A DNA stretch of 64,000 nt, from the NCBI RefSeq assembly GCF_029853675.1, contig NZ_CP122539.1, positions 248,001 through 312,000 of the forward strand, in the 5' to 3' direction. This document shows positions 1 to 8,234 of this stretch, one piece after another. The position numbers and the translations under genes are program-made. The stretch is from Tenacibaculum tangerinum (GTDB lineage: Bacteria; Bacteroidota; Bacteroidia; Flavobacteriales; Flavobacteriaceae). Within the stretch, counting starts at the first letter, position 1, and every line of letters starts with the position of its first letter. Under the pieces are notes generated by a model, which ran no database searches, was not told the DNA's origin, and saw nothing but the letters and a program-made list of their open reading frames with translations.

Positions 1-1309
1 GGTGAGCAATACCTTTGTCGGTTAAGTCGATTTGATTGTTTTTTTCTTCAATAGTAAACCATAGCTCAGCATCTACTTCAGGCATCAGCTTATTGTTGTC
101 TTGCATGTAGAAGTTTTCAGTCTTTTGAAGAATTTGCTTCACACCTTCTTGAGATAAGAATTTTATTAAGGCTTTGTTCTTAGGAAGACCTCTATACACT
201 CGTAACAATAAGAAACCACCTTCTTTGGTGTCTCCTTCTTTAATTAAACGTTTGGCTTCTGCTAAGACTCCTACCAAATACTTATTTTGAAGAGTAACCA
301 AATCAGCTACCAAAGGTTTTAATTCGTTAAATTCATGTCGATCACCTTGTGGCACGGGTCCTGAAATAATTAACGGAGTACGAGCATCATCAATCAACAC
401 AGAATCGACCTCATCGATAATAGCGTAGTTGGGTGCTCGTTGTACCAAGTCTTTTTTAGAGTTTGCCATGTTATCACGCAAGTAATCGAAACCAAATTCA
501 TTGTTGGTTCCGTAGGTAATATCGGCATTATAAGCTGCTCTACGTGCTTCGGAATTTGGCTGATGAAAATCAATACAGTCTGTACTCAATCCGTGGAATT
601 CAAAAATAGGAGCCATCCAAGCGCGGTCACGTTTTGCTAGGTAGTCGTTTACAGTAACTACGTGTACACCGTTACCCGTTAAAGCGTTTAAGTATACAGG
701 TAGGGTAGAAACTAATGTTTTACCCTCACCAGTCATCATTTCGGCAATTTTACCTTGGTGCAATACCGATCCACCGATTAACTGAACGTCGTAGTGAATC
801 ATATCCCAAATAACTTCTTTACCTGTGGCATCCCAAGAATTAGCCCAAAAAGCTTTATCGTCTTCTAAAGTTATATGTTCTCTAATAGCTGATAATTCTC
901 TATCATAAGGAGTGGCAGTTACCTCTAATTCGGTACTGTTGGTAAAACGTTTTGCTGTTTCTTTTACCACGGCAAAAGCTTCAGGCATAATATCTAATAA
1001 CACAGCTTCCGATGCTTCGTAAGCCTCGTCTTTTAATCGATCGATTTCAGCATAAATTTCTTCTTGACGATCGATGTCTGTGTTTTTAGCTTCTTCTTCA
1101 AGTTCAGCTATCTTATCGTTAAACGATTGTATGGCATCTTTAATTTTCGATTTAAATTCAACTGTTTTTGCCCGTAATTCATCGTTTGACAAATTGCTTA
1201 GTGAATTTTCAAAAGATCGTACCTTTTCGACGATCGGTTGTAGTGATTTTAGGTCTTTTTGTTGTTTGTCGCCAACAAATAGTTTTATAATCGAATTTAA
1301 AACGCTCAT
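1..1309 (-). CDS. secA: Preprotein translocase ATPase SecA, N-terminal part (cut by window edge)
   Basis: SecA is the motor of the Sec pathway: it binds preproteins at the inner membrane and drives them through SecYEG using ATP. The visible 436 codons cover the N-terminal nucleotide-binding domain and run off the left edge. Seen: Walker A MTGEGKT near residue 192, a Walker B-type stretch [13 protein letters not shown] near residue 300, and the typical start [19 protein letters not shown]. The helical, glutamate-rich insert at residues 45-85 is longer than in E. coli, as is usual in Bacteroidota. The ATG at 1307-1309 is chosen because homologues begin this way; no clear promoter box is visible upstream. 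The family call is secure; the C-terminal part cannot be judged. Confidence 0.96.
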   Translation of the reverse strand, partial: MSVLNSIIKLFVGDKQQKDLKSLQPIVEKVRSFENSLSNLSNDELRAKTVEFKSKIKDAIQSFNDKIAELEEEAKNTDIDRQEEIYAEIDRLKDEAYEASEAVLLDIMPEAFAVVKETAKRFTNSTELEVTATPYDRELSAIREHITLEDDKAFWANSWDATGKEVIWDMIHYDVQLIGGSVLHQGKIAEMMTGEGKTLVSTLPVYLNALTGNGVHVVTVNDYLAKRDRAWMAPIFEFHGLSTDCIDFHQPNSEARRAAYNADITYGTNNEFGFDYLRDNMANSKKDLVQRAPNYAIIDEVDSVLIDDARTPLIISGPVPQGDRHEFNELKPLVADLVTLQNKYLVGVLAEAKRLIKEGDTKEGGFLLLRVYRGLPKNKALIKFLSQEGVKQILQKTENFYMQDNNKLMPEVDAELWFTIEEKNNQIDLTDKGIAH

Positions 1310-1391
1310 TTGTAAAATATTGTTTTGTAGTTAATTAAGTTGTTTTTAATTAACCGTTTTTTTGTTTTTTATTGGGTGCTCAAAAGTAAGC

Positions 1392-1419
1392 AAAAAAAAA
1401 GCCTCTGTATAAGAGACTT
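1392..1419 (-). terminator. Rho-independent terminator after the DUF2795 gene
   Basis: Read on the minus strand, arms AAGTCTCT and AGAGGCTT (with one G-T pair) enclose a 5-base loop and are followed by an uninterrupted T run. It lies about 20 bp after the stop of the gene at 1439-1660. On the plus strand the same stem has a C-A mismatch, so the minus orientation is favoured. Confidence 0.7.
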
Positions 1420-1438
1420 TTTATAAATTTTATTTTTT

Positions 1439-1660
1439 TTAGTATTCATCTTCATTCCAAAGATAATCTTCTTCTGTAGGATAATCTGGCCATATTTCTA
1501 TAATAGAATCGTATGCCTCACCTTCATCTTCGATATCTTGTAAGTTTTCTACCACTTCTAAGGGTGCTCCAGTACGAATAGCATAATCAATTAATTCGTC
1601 TTTGGTGGCTGGCCAGGGCGCATCTGCTAAATACGATGCTAATTCAAGTGTCCAATACAT
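1439..1660 (-). CDS. DUF2795 small acidic protein
   Basis: A 73-residue acidic protein conserved in Bacteroidota and matching the DUF2795 family. The N-terminal half (MYWTLELASYLADAPWPATKDELIDYAIRTGAP, split as YLADAPWPATKDEL then YAIRTGAP) carries the family core, and the C-terminus is the usual acidic tail ending NEDEY. No enzymatic motif, signal peptide or membrane segment is present, so it is cytosolic; its function is unknown. It is followed by its own terminator and lies between secA and the cobalamin adenosyltransferase gene, all on the minus strand. Confidence 0.8.
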   Translation of the reverse strand: MYWTLELASYLADAPWPATKDELIDYAIRTGAPLEVVENLQDIEDEGEAYDSIIEIWPDYPTEEDYLWNEDEY

Positions 1661-1761
1661 TTCTATATCTGTTTAAGTAAGATTTTTCGCAAAAATAATT
1701 TTTTTTTGTAAAAAGTCAAGTTTTTTTTCAAAAATGTGAATTCAATAATTAAAGAACTTAG

Positions 1762-2334
1762 TTAAAGCTTTTCCGGAATCCATTTGATTTCCTCAGCTTG
1801 CAAGTCTTGGGTCAACTTTCGTGCCAACACAAAAAGGTAGTCAGAAAGTCTGTTTAAATACTTTAGAACAGTATCACTAATCGTTTCTTCTTCGTTTAAA
1901 GCCACTACCAATCGTTCTGCTCTACGGCATACACAACGCGCTACGTGACAAAATGACACAGTTTGATGACCGCCAGGAAGCACGAAATGTGTCATTGGAG
2001 GTAAGTCGTTGTTCATAAGGTCGATTTCATCTTCTAAAAACTGAATTGATTTCTCGTTAATTTTAGGAATGTTTAAGCGTTCTTTTCCGCTTTTTAATGT
2101 TTCTTTTTCTGGTGGAGTGGCTAACATGGCGCCTAGCGTAAATAAATCACTTTGAATATTCGTTAATCTTTCTTTGTAAGAATTGGCAATATGTTGATCT
2201 CGAATAAGTCCAATATAAGAATTGAGTTCATCTACCGTTCCATAGCTTTCTATTCTTAAATGGTGTTTAGGTACTCGGGTACCTCCAAAAAGCGCAGTGG
2301 TACCGTTATCACCAGTTTTAGTATATATTTTCAT
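1762..2334 (-). CDS. Cob(I)alamin adenosyltransferase, PduO type
   Basis: Transfers the adenosyl group of ATP to cob(I)alamin to make coenzyme B12. The 190-residue length matches the PduO-type ATR family. Seen: the N-terminal ATP-binding signature TKTGDNGTTALFGG (residues 5-18), followed by GTVDELNSYIGL, and the second signature CRRAERLVV near residue 136, which holds the conserved Arg and Glu of the nucleotide site. The protein is cytosolic and helical, with no signal peptide. It sits 7 bp downstream of the thioesterase gene at 2342-2761 and is probably cotranscribed. The family gene symbol varies (pduO, cobO, mmaB), so none is given. Confidence 0.93.
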   Translation of the reverse strand: MKIYTKTGDNGTTALFGGTRVPKHHLRIESYGTVDELNSYIGLIRDQHIANSYKERLTNIQSDLFTLGAMLATPPEKETLKSGKERLNIPKINEKSIQFLEDEIDLMNNDLPPMTHFVLPGGHQTVSFCHVARCVCRRAERLVVALNEEETISDTVLKYLNRLSDYLFVLARKLTQDLQAEEIKWIPEKL

Positions 2335-2341
2335 GTTGTGT

Positions 2342-2761
2342 TTACTTGTTTGTTTGATCTTTTAAGGGAGCTAATTTACCTAAAATATAATCAGGACATC
2401 GTGTTGGTTTTTTGGTTTGACTGTTTATAAAAGCTAGCACAGAATTTCCTGTGCAAATTAGTTCGTTGTTTTGATTGGTAATTTCATAGTCAAATTCAAT
2501 TTTTACTGAAGGTATTTTTTTTAAAATGGTCGTTATGGTTAATTCATCGTCGTACAAAGCAGATTTTTTAAAATTGCACGATAACGAAATAACGGGTAAC
2601 ATGATTCCTGTTTTTTCCATATATTTGTAAGTAGCCCCTAGAGAGCGTAGCCATTCTGTGCGACCAATCTCAAAAAACTGTGCGTAGTTACCGTGATACA
2701 CTACTCCCATTTGATCTGTTTCAGCATACCTAACACGTATGGATGTGTAATGTTTTTGCAA
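2342..2761 (-). CDS. YbgC/FadM-like acyl-CoA thioesterase (hotdog fold)
   Basis: A 139-residue 4HBT hotdog protein. Seen: the YbgC-type motif RVRYAETDQMGVVYHGNYAQFFE at residues 9-31 (key residues YAETDQMG with the catalytic Asp, then HGNY), typical of short acyl-CoA thioesterases linked to the Tol-Pal region or to fatty-acid metabolism. The start is a TTG at 2759-2761: the preceding in-frame stop (2780-2782) leaves no ATG or GTG, and homologues begin at this point. Substrate range cannot be read from sequence. The next gene follows after 7 bp, suggesting one transcript. Confidence 0.88.
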   Translation of the reverse strand: MQKHYTSIRVRYAETDQMGVVYHGNYAQFFEIGRTEWLRSLGATYKYMEKTGIMLPVISLSCNFKKSALYDDELTITTILKKIPSVKIEFDYEITNQNNELICTGNSVLAFINSQTKKPTRCPDYILGKLAPLKDQTNK

Positions 2762-2844
2762 AAGATTTTTTGTTTTTAATTAATTTTAACGTTACGTAAA
2801 AAAAAATAAAAGTCAATAGCGATTTCATTTTTTTATACTAAAAT

Positions 2845-2865
2845 TTATTCACACTTTTGTTCACC
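2845..2865 (+). promoter_or_regulatory. DnaA-box-like sites upstream of dnaA
   Basis: TTATTCACA at 2845-2853 fits the general DnaA-box consensus TTWTNCACA exactly; a weaker relative, TTGTTCACC, follows at 2857-2865. They lie 70-90 bp before the dnaA start in a 172-bp AT-rich intergenic region. Autoregulation of dnaA or a minor origin element are both possible; two boxes alone do not establish an origin. Confidence 0.45.
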
Positions 2866-2933
2866 CATACAATTGTGTTTGGAGTCCCCTTAATCTAAAT
2901 AAAAATTAACAATTAAAATTGTTTTTTATCAAT

Positions 2934-4358
2934 ATGACTAAAACAGCCGATTCAGTTTGGATGGAATGTTTGTCTTTTATCAAAGACAATATCAAACCAC
3001 AGGCATACAAGACTTGGTTCGAACCTATAAAGCCAATTAAATTGACAGGGGAAGCTTTGACAGTTCAGGTGCCAAGTAAATTTTTTTACGAGTGGTTAGA
3101 AGAGCATTATATAAAACTGTTAAGAGTCGCTTTAGTTCGTCAGTTAGGAAAAGATGCTAAATTAATTTACGATGTACGTATGGAGAATACGTACAGCAGC
3201 AATAGTCCACAAACTGTAAAAATACCTAGCTCTAACCGTAACCCTTTAAAACCCCAAAAGGTAACCGTTCCGTTAGAATCTAAACGAGAACTTAAAAACC
3301 CTTTTGTGATTCCTGGATTACAGAAAGTTAAAATAGAATCTCAGTTAAATCCAAATTATAATTTTGTAAATTTTGTAGAAGGAGACTCCAATCGATTAGC
3401 TCGTTCTGCAGGTATGGCTGTCGCAAATAAACCCGGTGGTACTTCATTCAATCCCTTGTTAATTTATGGTGGTGTAGGGCTTGGAAAGACGCATTTAGCA
3501 CATGCTATAGGTGTTGAGATAAAAGATAAATATCCAGATAAGACGGTGTTGTATATTTCTTCTGAAAAATTCACACAACAGTTCATAGACTCGGTGAAAT
3601 CGAATACAAGAAATGATTTTATTCATTTCTATCAAATGATTGATGTATTGATTATTGATGATGTACAGTTTTTATCAGGTAAAGCAGGTACACAAGATGT
3701 ATTCTTTCATATTTTTAACCATTTGCATCAAAATGGGAAACAGGTTATTTTAACTTCAGATAAAGCACCTGTTGATATGCAAGATATTGAACAACGTTTG
3801 TTGTCTCGTTTTAAATGGGGCTTGTCGGCTGAATTACAAGCACCAGATTATGAGACTAGGGTTTCTATCTTACAAAATAAATTGTATAGAGACGGTGTTG
3901 AAATGCCAGAGGAAATTGTTGAATACATCGCTAAAAATATTAAGTCGAACGTTCGCGAGTTAGAAGGAGTAATCATTTCAATGATAGCGCAAGCTTCTTT
4001 TAACAGAAAAGAGTTTACCATCGAATTGGCAAAACAGATTGTAGATAAGTTTGTTAAAAACACCAAGAAAGAATTATCTATAGATTATATTCAAAAAGTA
4101 GTATCAAAGTATTTTGATATGGATGTGGCTACATTACAGTCGAAAACACGTAAACGACACATAGTACAGGCCCGTCAATTAGCTATGTATTTTGCGAAGC
4201 GCATGACTAAATCATCATTAGCAAGTATTGGAAGCCAAATTGGTAAAAGAGATCATGCTACGGTATTGCATGCTTGTAAAACAGTAGATAATTTGACTGA
4301 GACAGATAAGCAGTTTAAGAAATATGTAGAAGATTTAACAAAAAAGTTAACCTTATAA
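2934..4358 (+). CDS. dnaA: Chromosomal replication initiator DnaA
   Basis: DnaA binds 9-mer boxes at the origin, oligomerises with ATP and opens the duplex. The 474-residue protein has the full family layout: N-terminal DnaB-interaction domain (residues 5-70, WMECLSFIKDN and FKTWFEPI-like region), a linker, the AAA+ domain with Walker A GGVGLGKTH near residue 178, Walker B LIIDDVQFL near residue 240, and sensor/arginine motif RLLSRFKWG, and the C-terminal DNA-binding domain with the signature IGKRDHATVLHACK. The ATG at 2934 (MTKTADSVW) is preferred to an in-frame TTG 15 bp upstream. DnaA-box-like sequences precede it and a terminator follows 7 bp after the stop. Confidence 0.98.
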   Translation: MTKTADSVWMECLSFIKDNIKPQAYKTWFEPIKPIKLTGEALTVQVPSKFFYEWLEEHYIKLLRVALVRQLGKDAKLIYDVRMENTYSSNSPQTVKIPSSNRNPLKPQKVTVPLESKRELKNPFVIPGLQKVKIESQLNPNYNFVNFVEGDSNRLARSAGMAVANKPGGTSFNPLLIYGGVGLGKTHLAHAIGVEIKDKYPDKTVLYISSEKFTQQFIDSVKSNTRNDFIHFYQMIDVLIIDDVQFLSGKAGTQDVFFHIFNHLHQNGKQVILTSDKAPVDMQDIEQRLLSRFKWGLSAELQAPDYETRVSILQNKLYRDGVEMPEEIVEYIAKNIKSNVRELEGVIISMIAQASFNRKEFTIELAKQIVDKFVKNTKKELSIDYIQKVVSKYFDMDVATLQSKTRKRHIVQARQLAMYFAKRMTKSSLASIGSQIGKRDHATVLHACKTVDNLTETDKQFKKYVEDLTKKLTL

Positions 4359-4364
4359 ACAAGT

Positions 4365-4389
4365 AAACCTCACTATGTGGGGTTTTTTT
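4365..4389 (+). terminator. Terminator after dnaA
   Basis: AAACCTCAC pairs with GTGGGGTTT (one T-G pair), with a 3-base loop, followed by a T run. It overlaps an in-frame ATG at 4375, which is therefore unlikely to be the start of the next gene. Confidence 0.75.
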
Positions 4390-4395
4390 ATGAAT

Positions 4396-4854
4396 ATGAA
4401 AAAAATTTTAATGGTTTGTTTAGGCAATATTTGCCGTTCTCCGCTTGCCGAAGGTATTTTGCAATCAAAACTTCCGTCAAAAGAATTTACAGTCGATTCA
4501 GCAGGAACAGCAGGATATCATGTAGGACAATTACCTGATGCACGTTCTATCGAAGTTGCCAAGAAACATGGGATAGATATCACGAATCAACGTTCAAGAA
4601 AATTTACAAAAGCAGATTTCAAAAAGTTTGATATGATTTTTGTGATGGATCAGCATAATTATACTGATGTGGTAGCGATGTGTAAAAATAGCGCTCAGCA
4701 TCAAAAAGTAAAAATGATTTTGAATGAACTATACCCTAATGAAAATCGAAGTGTTCCAGATCCATATTATGGAGGAGATGATGGTTTTGATAGAGTGTAC
4801 CAAATGTTAGATCAGTCGTGTGAAATTATCGCTTCAAAATTAATGCAGAAATGA
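4396..4854 (+). CDS. Low-molecular-weight protein-tyrosine phosphatase
   Basis: A 152-residue cytosolic phosphatase of the LMW-PTP/arsenate-reductase fold. Seen: the P-loop CLGNICRS (CX5R with nucleophile Cys) at residues 7-14 and the general-acid loop VPDPYYGG near the C-terminus, so both catalytic elements are intact. The substrate is unknown; in bacteria such enzymes often dephosphorylate tyrosine kinases of polysaccharide export. The start at 4396 (MKKILMVCLGN) is chosen because the ATG at 4375 lies inside the dnaA terminator; 4390 (MNMKK) is an equally possible start. The stop overlaps the start of the next gene (ATGATGA), indicating translational coupling. Confidence 0.92.
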   Translation: MKKILMVCLGNICRSPLAEGILQSKLPSKEFTVDSAGTAGYHVGQLPDARSIEVAKKHGIDITNQRSRKFTKADFKKFDMIFVMDQHNYTDVVAMCKNSAQHQKVKMILNELYPNENRSVPDPYYGGDDGFDRVYQMLDQSCEIIASKLMQK

Positions 4855-5558
4855 TGAAAGGAAAATTGTATTTAATTCCTACAACTTTAGGAAATACCGA
4901 ACCATTAGAGGTAATGCCATTATCGGTAAAAAAAGTAGTAGAACAGTTAGATTATTTTATTGTTGAGAATGAAAAATCTGCTCGAAGATTTATCAAAAGA
5001 ATAACGCCTACCAAATCGCAACCCTCATTACAGTTAATGTTACTCGATAAGTATTCTGATGATTTAGAAACTAAAAACTACTTAGATATTTGCGATAAAG
5101 GAATATCGATAGGATTGTTGTCTGAAGCTGGAGTTCCTGCGGTAGCAGATCCGGGAGCTACTATCGTAAAGTTAGCACATCAAAAAAACATTCAAGTAGT
5201 TCCATTAGTCGGCCCTTCTTCTATCTTGTTGGCAATGATGGCCTCTGGAATGAACGGACAGAGCTTTGCGTTTAATGGATATTTACCCATTGATAAGTCT
5301 GATAGAAAGAGAGCTATTAAAGAATTAGAAAAACGCTCTAAAGAAAAAGATCAGTCGCAAATTTTTATTGAGACACCTTACAGAAATGAAAAGATGTTAG
5401 ATGATTTACGAGCAACATTATCACCAGAAACAAGAGTTTGTGTAGCGTGTGATATTACCCTTCCTACAGAATATATAAGAACACGAACGGTACAAGAATG
5501 GAAACAAGCAAAGCCAGATTTACACAAGCGACCAACAATTTTTATCATTCATAAATGA
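4851..5558 (+). CDS. RsmI-like SAM-dependent methyltransferase (tetrapyrrole methylase fold)
   Basis: A 235-residue protein with the tetrapyrrole-methylase fold, related to RsmI, which 2'-O-methylates C1402 of 16S rRNA. Seen: LYLIPTTLGN at the N-terminus in place of the canonical LYVVATPIGN, and the signature SEAGVPAVADPG near residue 90, followed by the PLVGPSSILLAMMASG segment. It is about 45 residues shorter than E. coli RsmI, the short form found in Bacteroidota, so the exact target is inferred. It overlaps the phosphatase stop and is the last gene of this unit; a 10-copy heptamer array begins 12 bp after its stop. Confidence 0.82.
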   Translation: MMKGKLYLIPTTLGNTEPLEVMPLSVKKVVEQLDYFIVENEKSARRFIKRITPTKSQPSLQLMLLDKYSDDLETKNYLDICDKGISIGLLSEAGVPAVADPGATIVKLAHQKNIQVVPLVGPSSILLAMMASGMNGQSFAFNGYLPIDKSDRKRAIKELEKRSKEKDQSQIFIETPYRNEKMLDDLRATLSPETRVCVACDITLPTEYIRTRTVQEWKQAKPDLHKRPTIFIIHK

Positions 5559-5570
5559 TATTATTTTAAA

Positions 5571-5640
5571 TTAGGAATTAGGAATTAGGAATTAGGAATT
5601 AGGAATTAGGAATTAGGAATTAGGAATTAGGAATTAGGAA
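5571..5640. repeat. Heptamer tandem repeat, 10 copies of TTAGGAA
   Basis: Ten perfect head-to-tail copies of TTAGGAA fill exactly 70 bp just after the RsmI-like gene. The unit is not a multiple of three and does not lie in a gene. Perfect identity between copies suggests recent expansion by slipped-strand replication. Confidence 0.98.
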
Positions 5641-5838
5641 TTGTTGTTTTTAGTAACTACATGTTTTTAAGTACGCAATTTTAAAGCTTAAGTGCATAAT
5701 ACAATTTACATCACTATTGCCGCTTGGGAAAATTTTTAAAAGTTATCTCGAAAAAAACAATAGGCTAAAATGCGAAATGATAAACCATAAATCGTATAAT
5801 TTAAAATGTACTTTTAAAAAACGAGCTTTCCACACAAA
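5641..5838. other. Gene-free stretch after the heptamer array
   Basis: AT-rich sequence between the TTAGGAA array and the terminator at 5839-5877. I see no open reading frame with family similarity, no TAnnTTTG promoter box with partner, and no repeat. Confidence 0.6.
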
Positions 5839-5877
5839 AAAGAACGCTATTTTATGATTAGTAAAATAGCGTTCTTT
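5839..5877 (-). terminator. Strong terminator of the lysozyme-like gene
   Basis: A perfect 16-bp inverted repeat (AAAGAACGCTATTTTA and its complement) around a 7-base loop. On the minus strand it is followed by a T6 run, 20 bp after the stop of the gene at 5897. Confidence 0.88.
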
Positions 5878-5896
5878 AATATCCAATTAAAAAATT

Positions 5897-6445
5897 TTAA
5901 ACTGTTGGTTTTTTAGTTGCTTCAATAGTAGAAACATCATAGCCCGCAAACTTTTTTAGGTACGATTGTATTGAAGTTCCATAGGCATCGTTGAAACGAG
6001 TAGCTCCGTTAGAACGTAAAAACTTTTTCACGTTTCCAGCTCCACTTAAGTGAGCCGCTGCCAAAATACCCGATTCAGTTATTTTAATACCATTAATGGT
6101 CTTACCCACACTTCTTTTAATATCTTTTCTTAAAATCCATTTGTTCAACTTACAGTAAGCAACAAATGTGCGTTCTTGTAACTCAGGGTTTTTAAGAAAG
6201 TAAGAGGTATTGTAAATTCTAAACCTTTTTAAAGTTTCTTTTCCGAATTGGTATTTTCCTAAGTACCCAAGGGAGTTCACTACTCTATATCTACCTTGAG
6301 ATTCTTTAAAAGCCAAGGCTTCTTTAAAGCCTACAAAATCTTTGATTAAAAAAGGAATGTTCACCTTGTCTACCTTGTGAATAGGTGTAGGAGTTGTAAT
6401 GTTCTTCTTTTCTTTCTTAGCTGTCGTCTTTGTAAAACTTGACAA
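5897..6445 (-). CDS. Exported lysozyme/transglycosylase-like protein, start codon unclear
   Basis: The 182-codon frame shown from a TTG contains a lysozyme-like core: FKEALAFKESQGRY, with the Glu-Ser-x-Gly pattern of SLT-type transglycosylases, then GYLGKYQFG and later AAHLSGAGNVKKFL. A peptidoglycan-cleaving role outside the cytoplasm is inferred. The frame stays open upstream and encodes a convincing signal peptide (IIRHLVVIITFFVLL directly before SSFTK), but between the upstream in-frame stop and this TTG there is no ATG, GTG or TTG. Either an unusual codon such as ATT (about 6488-6490) starts translation or the signal peptide has lost its start. A promoter lies at 6511-6538 and a strong terminator follows. 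Confidence 0.6.
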   Translation of the reverse strand: MSSFTKTTAKKEKKNITTPTPIHKVDKVNIPFLIKDFVGFKEALAFKESQGRYRVVNSLGYLGKYQFGKETLKRFRIYNTSYFLKNPELQERTFVAYCKLNKWILRKDIKRSVGKTINGIKITESGILAAAHLSGAGNVKKFLRSNGATRFNDAYGTSIQSYLKKFAGYDVSTIEATKKPTV

Positions 6446-6510
6446 TAATACAAAGAATGTAATTATTACTACTAAATGTCTGATAATTAAATATTTTCTG
6501 TTTAGCGGTG

Positions 6511-6538
6511 CAAATATAAGTCAATTTTTTATAACAAA
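6511..6538 (-). promoter_or_regulatory. Promoter of the lysozyme-like gene
   Basis: On the minus strand a -7 box TATATTTG (6511-6518) is preceded by TTTG (6535-6538) with a 16-bp spacer, slightly shorter than the usual 19 of the Bacteroidota sigma-ABfr promoter. It places the transcript start near 6505, upstream of the signal-peptide coding stretch. Confidence 0.55.
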
Positions 6539-6688
6539 CTATAAATCAATTAATTACAGGTTTTGTCCTATTGTCAATTAAGTTGTTTTCCGGTACTTTT
6601 ATTAGGAAAAAAACAAAAAAACACACTCTTTATCATTTTTTTGATAATTATTTAATAAAAAAACTAAAAATAAAATTTTGTTAAAAAA

Positions 6689-7717
6689 TCATCTTTTGAT
6701 TCCTTGTTGATGTATCCATTGTTGGTATTTAGCTGCATTTCGATTGTGTTGTGCTAACGAATTTGCAAATTCATGAAAACCAATATTGTCTACACTAGCA
6801 CACATATAGTAATAGTTGTGTTTTTGGTAATTTAAAACAGCATCGATAGAAGAAATGTCTGGCATAGCTATTAATGTAGGAGGTAAGCCGATATTTTTAT
6901 AGGTATTGTAAGGAGAGTTAATTTTCAAATCTTCATTTAGCACTCTCTTTACCACAAAGTCTTGACCTTTAACTTCTTTAATAGCATAAATAATGGTAGG
7001 ATCTGCTTGCAAAGGCCAATTATCTTGTAATCGATTTAAATACAACCCAGCAACAATAGGGCGTTCTACTTTTTTAGCAGTTTCTTTTTGAACAATAGAA
7101 GCTAAGGTGATGACTTCTTCTTTCGTAAGGTTTAATTTTTTTGCTTTCTCCAATCTAGTAGAAGTCCAGAAACGATTGTATTCACGTAACATTTTATCGC
7201 GAAATTTTTCTGCGGAAGTATTCCAGTAAAACTCATAACTGTTAGGAATATACATTCCTAATACAGATTTTTCTGTAAAACCGTTTTCAGATAAAAAAGT
7301 AGGATCTTTCATGGTTTTTAGAAGTGTAATAGAGTCAGCTTCGATTTGTTCTGCTATTCTGCCAGCTAATTTTTCTAGTGTATTTTGATTGTTAAAAGAT
7401 AAAGTTACTGGGGTTTGTTTTCCGCTTCTTAAAAGGTTTACAACATCGTTCATGCTCATTCCTTTTTTTAATACGTATTTTCCACCTTTAGGTTTGGTGA
7501 ATTTCTTCTTCTCAGCAACCCAAACAAAATTTTCAGGATGGTTAACAAAACTAGCAAGCTGTTTTGTTACTTCTGTAAAGGAGGTGTTCGAAGGTATATA
7601 GATAGCGCCACTTTTCACAACGGCTTCGCCAAATATTTTTTGGTAGTAACTAAAACCAATAATTCCGCCTATAATAAAGATAACAGCGATACTTCCTAAA
7701 ATAACTTTTTTATTCAT
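6689..7717 (-). CDS. mltG: Endolytic transglycosylase MltG
   Basis: MltG (YceG family) is an inner-membrane lytic transglycosylase that cuts nascent glycan strands and sets their length. The 342 residues begin with a cytoplasmic MNKK and one membrane anchor (VILGSIAVIFIIGGIIGFSYY), followed by the LysM-like and YceG domains. The catalytic region is visible: LASIVQKETAKKVERP, with the conserved Glu, and PLQADPTIIYA. The gene overlaps the stop of the upstream GNAT gene by 8 bp. Together with dapF it forms a cell-wall-related minus-strand unit. Confidence 0.95.
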   Translation of the reverse strand: MNKKVILGSIAVIFIIGGIIGFSYYQKIFGEAVVKSGAIYIPSNTSFTEVTKQLASFVNHPENFVWVAEKKKFTKPKGGKYVLKKGMSMNDVVNLLRSGKQTPVTLSFNNQNTLEKLAGRIAEQIEADSITLLKTMKDPTFLSENGFTEKSVLGMYIPNSYEFYWNTSAEKFRDKMLREYNRFWTSTRLEKAKKLNLTKEEVITLASIVQKETAKKVERPIVAGLYLNRLQDNWPLQADPTIIYAIKEVKGQDFVVKRVLNEDLKINSPYNTYKNIGLPPTLIAMPDISSIDAVLNYQKHNYYYMCASVDNIGFHEFANSLAQHNRNAAKYQQWIHQQGIKR

Positions 7718-8234
7718 TGATTAATTGAAATAATAATTCGTTTTTATAAACTCCGTTATGAAAAATCCAGTCTTTTTTGATACCTATTTGTTTAAAATTT
7801 TGTTTTTGAAACAGTTGTAGGCTTTTGGTATTGTCTTCGGTAATATTTGCATACAATTGGTGTAATTGCAAATGCGTAAAACAATACGTTATTAATAATT
7901 GTAGGGCCTCAGAGGCAAATCCTTTTTTCTGAAACGTAGGATGAATTAGAATACCAATACCCGCTCTTTTATGTTGCGGATTGAAATCAAACACATCAAT
8001 CATTCCGATGGTTTCATCAGTGTCTTTTTTTTGAATAGCTAGCCGCAACTGTTTTGCTTCATAAATATCTAAATGCGCACTTTCTAAATATTGTTTTAGT
8101 AAAAATTTAGAAAATGGCGTTTGTGTATGGCTTACCTCCCAAAAAGATTCATTGTTTTCGATTTGAAACAAAAACTCTAAATCTTCAGGCTCTAAAGCTC
8201 TTAACTTAATATATGTTCCTGTTAATGTACGCAC
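7710..8234 (-). CDS. GNAT N-acetyltransferase, RimJ/RimL type
   Basis: A 174-residue GNAT acetyltransferase. Seen: N-terminal LRALEPEDLEFLFQIENN, typical of RimJ/RimL-like members, the acetyl-CoA-binding region AGIGILIHPTFQKKGFASEAL (pattern Q-K-K-G-F-A), and a C-terminal NTKSLQLFQKQNFKQIG segment. The acceptor may be a protein N-terminus or a small molecule; the sequence does not say. Translation starts at a GTG (8232-8234) that shares one base with the dapF stop TAG, so it is coupled to dapF; it overlaps mltG downstream. Confidence 0.85.
   Translation of the reverse strand: MRTLTGTYIKLRALEPEDLEFLFQIENNESFWEVSHTQTPFSKFLLKQYLESAHLDIYEAKQLRLAIQKKDTDETIGMIDVFDFNPQHKRAGIGILIHPTFQKKGFASEALQLLITYCFTHLQLHQLYANITEDNTKSLQLFQKQNFKQIGIKKDWIFHNGVYKNELLFQLINE

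Noticed and set aside
4375-4395. Earlier ATG for the LMW phosphatase
   Set aside because: It falls inside the T-tailed hairpin that ends dnaA and adds residues not found in the family.
5571-5640. CRISPR-like array
   Set aside because: Uniform 7-bp units without spacers; it is a simple tandem repeat, as is 34172-34225.
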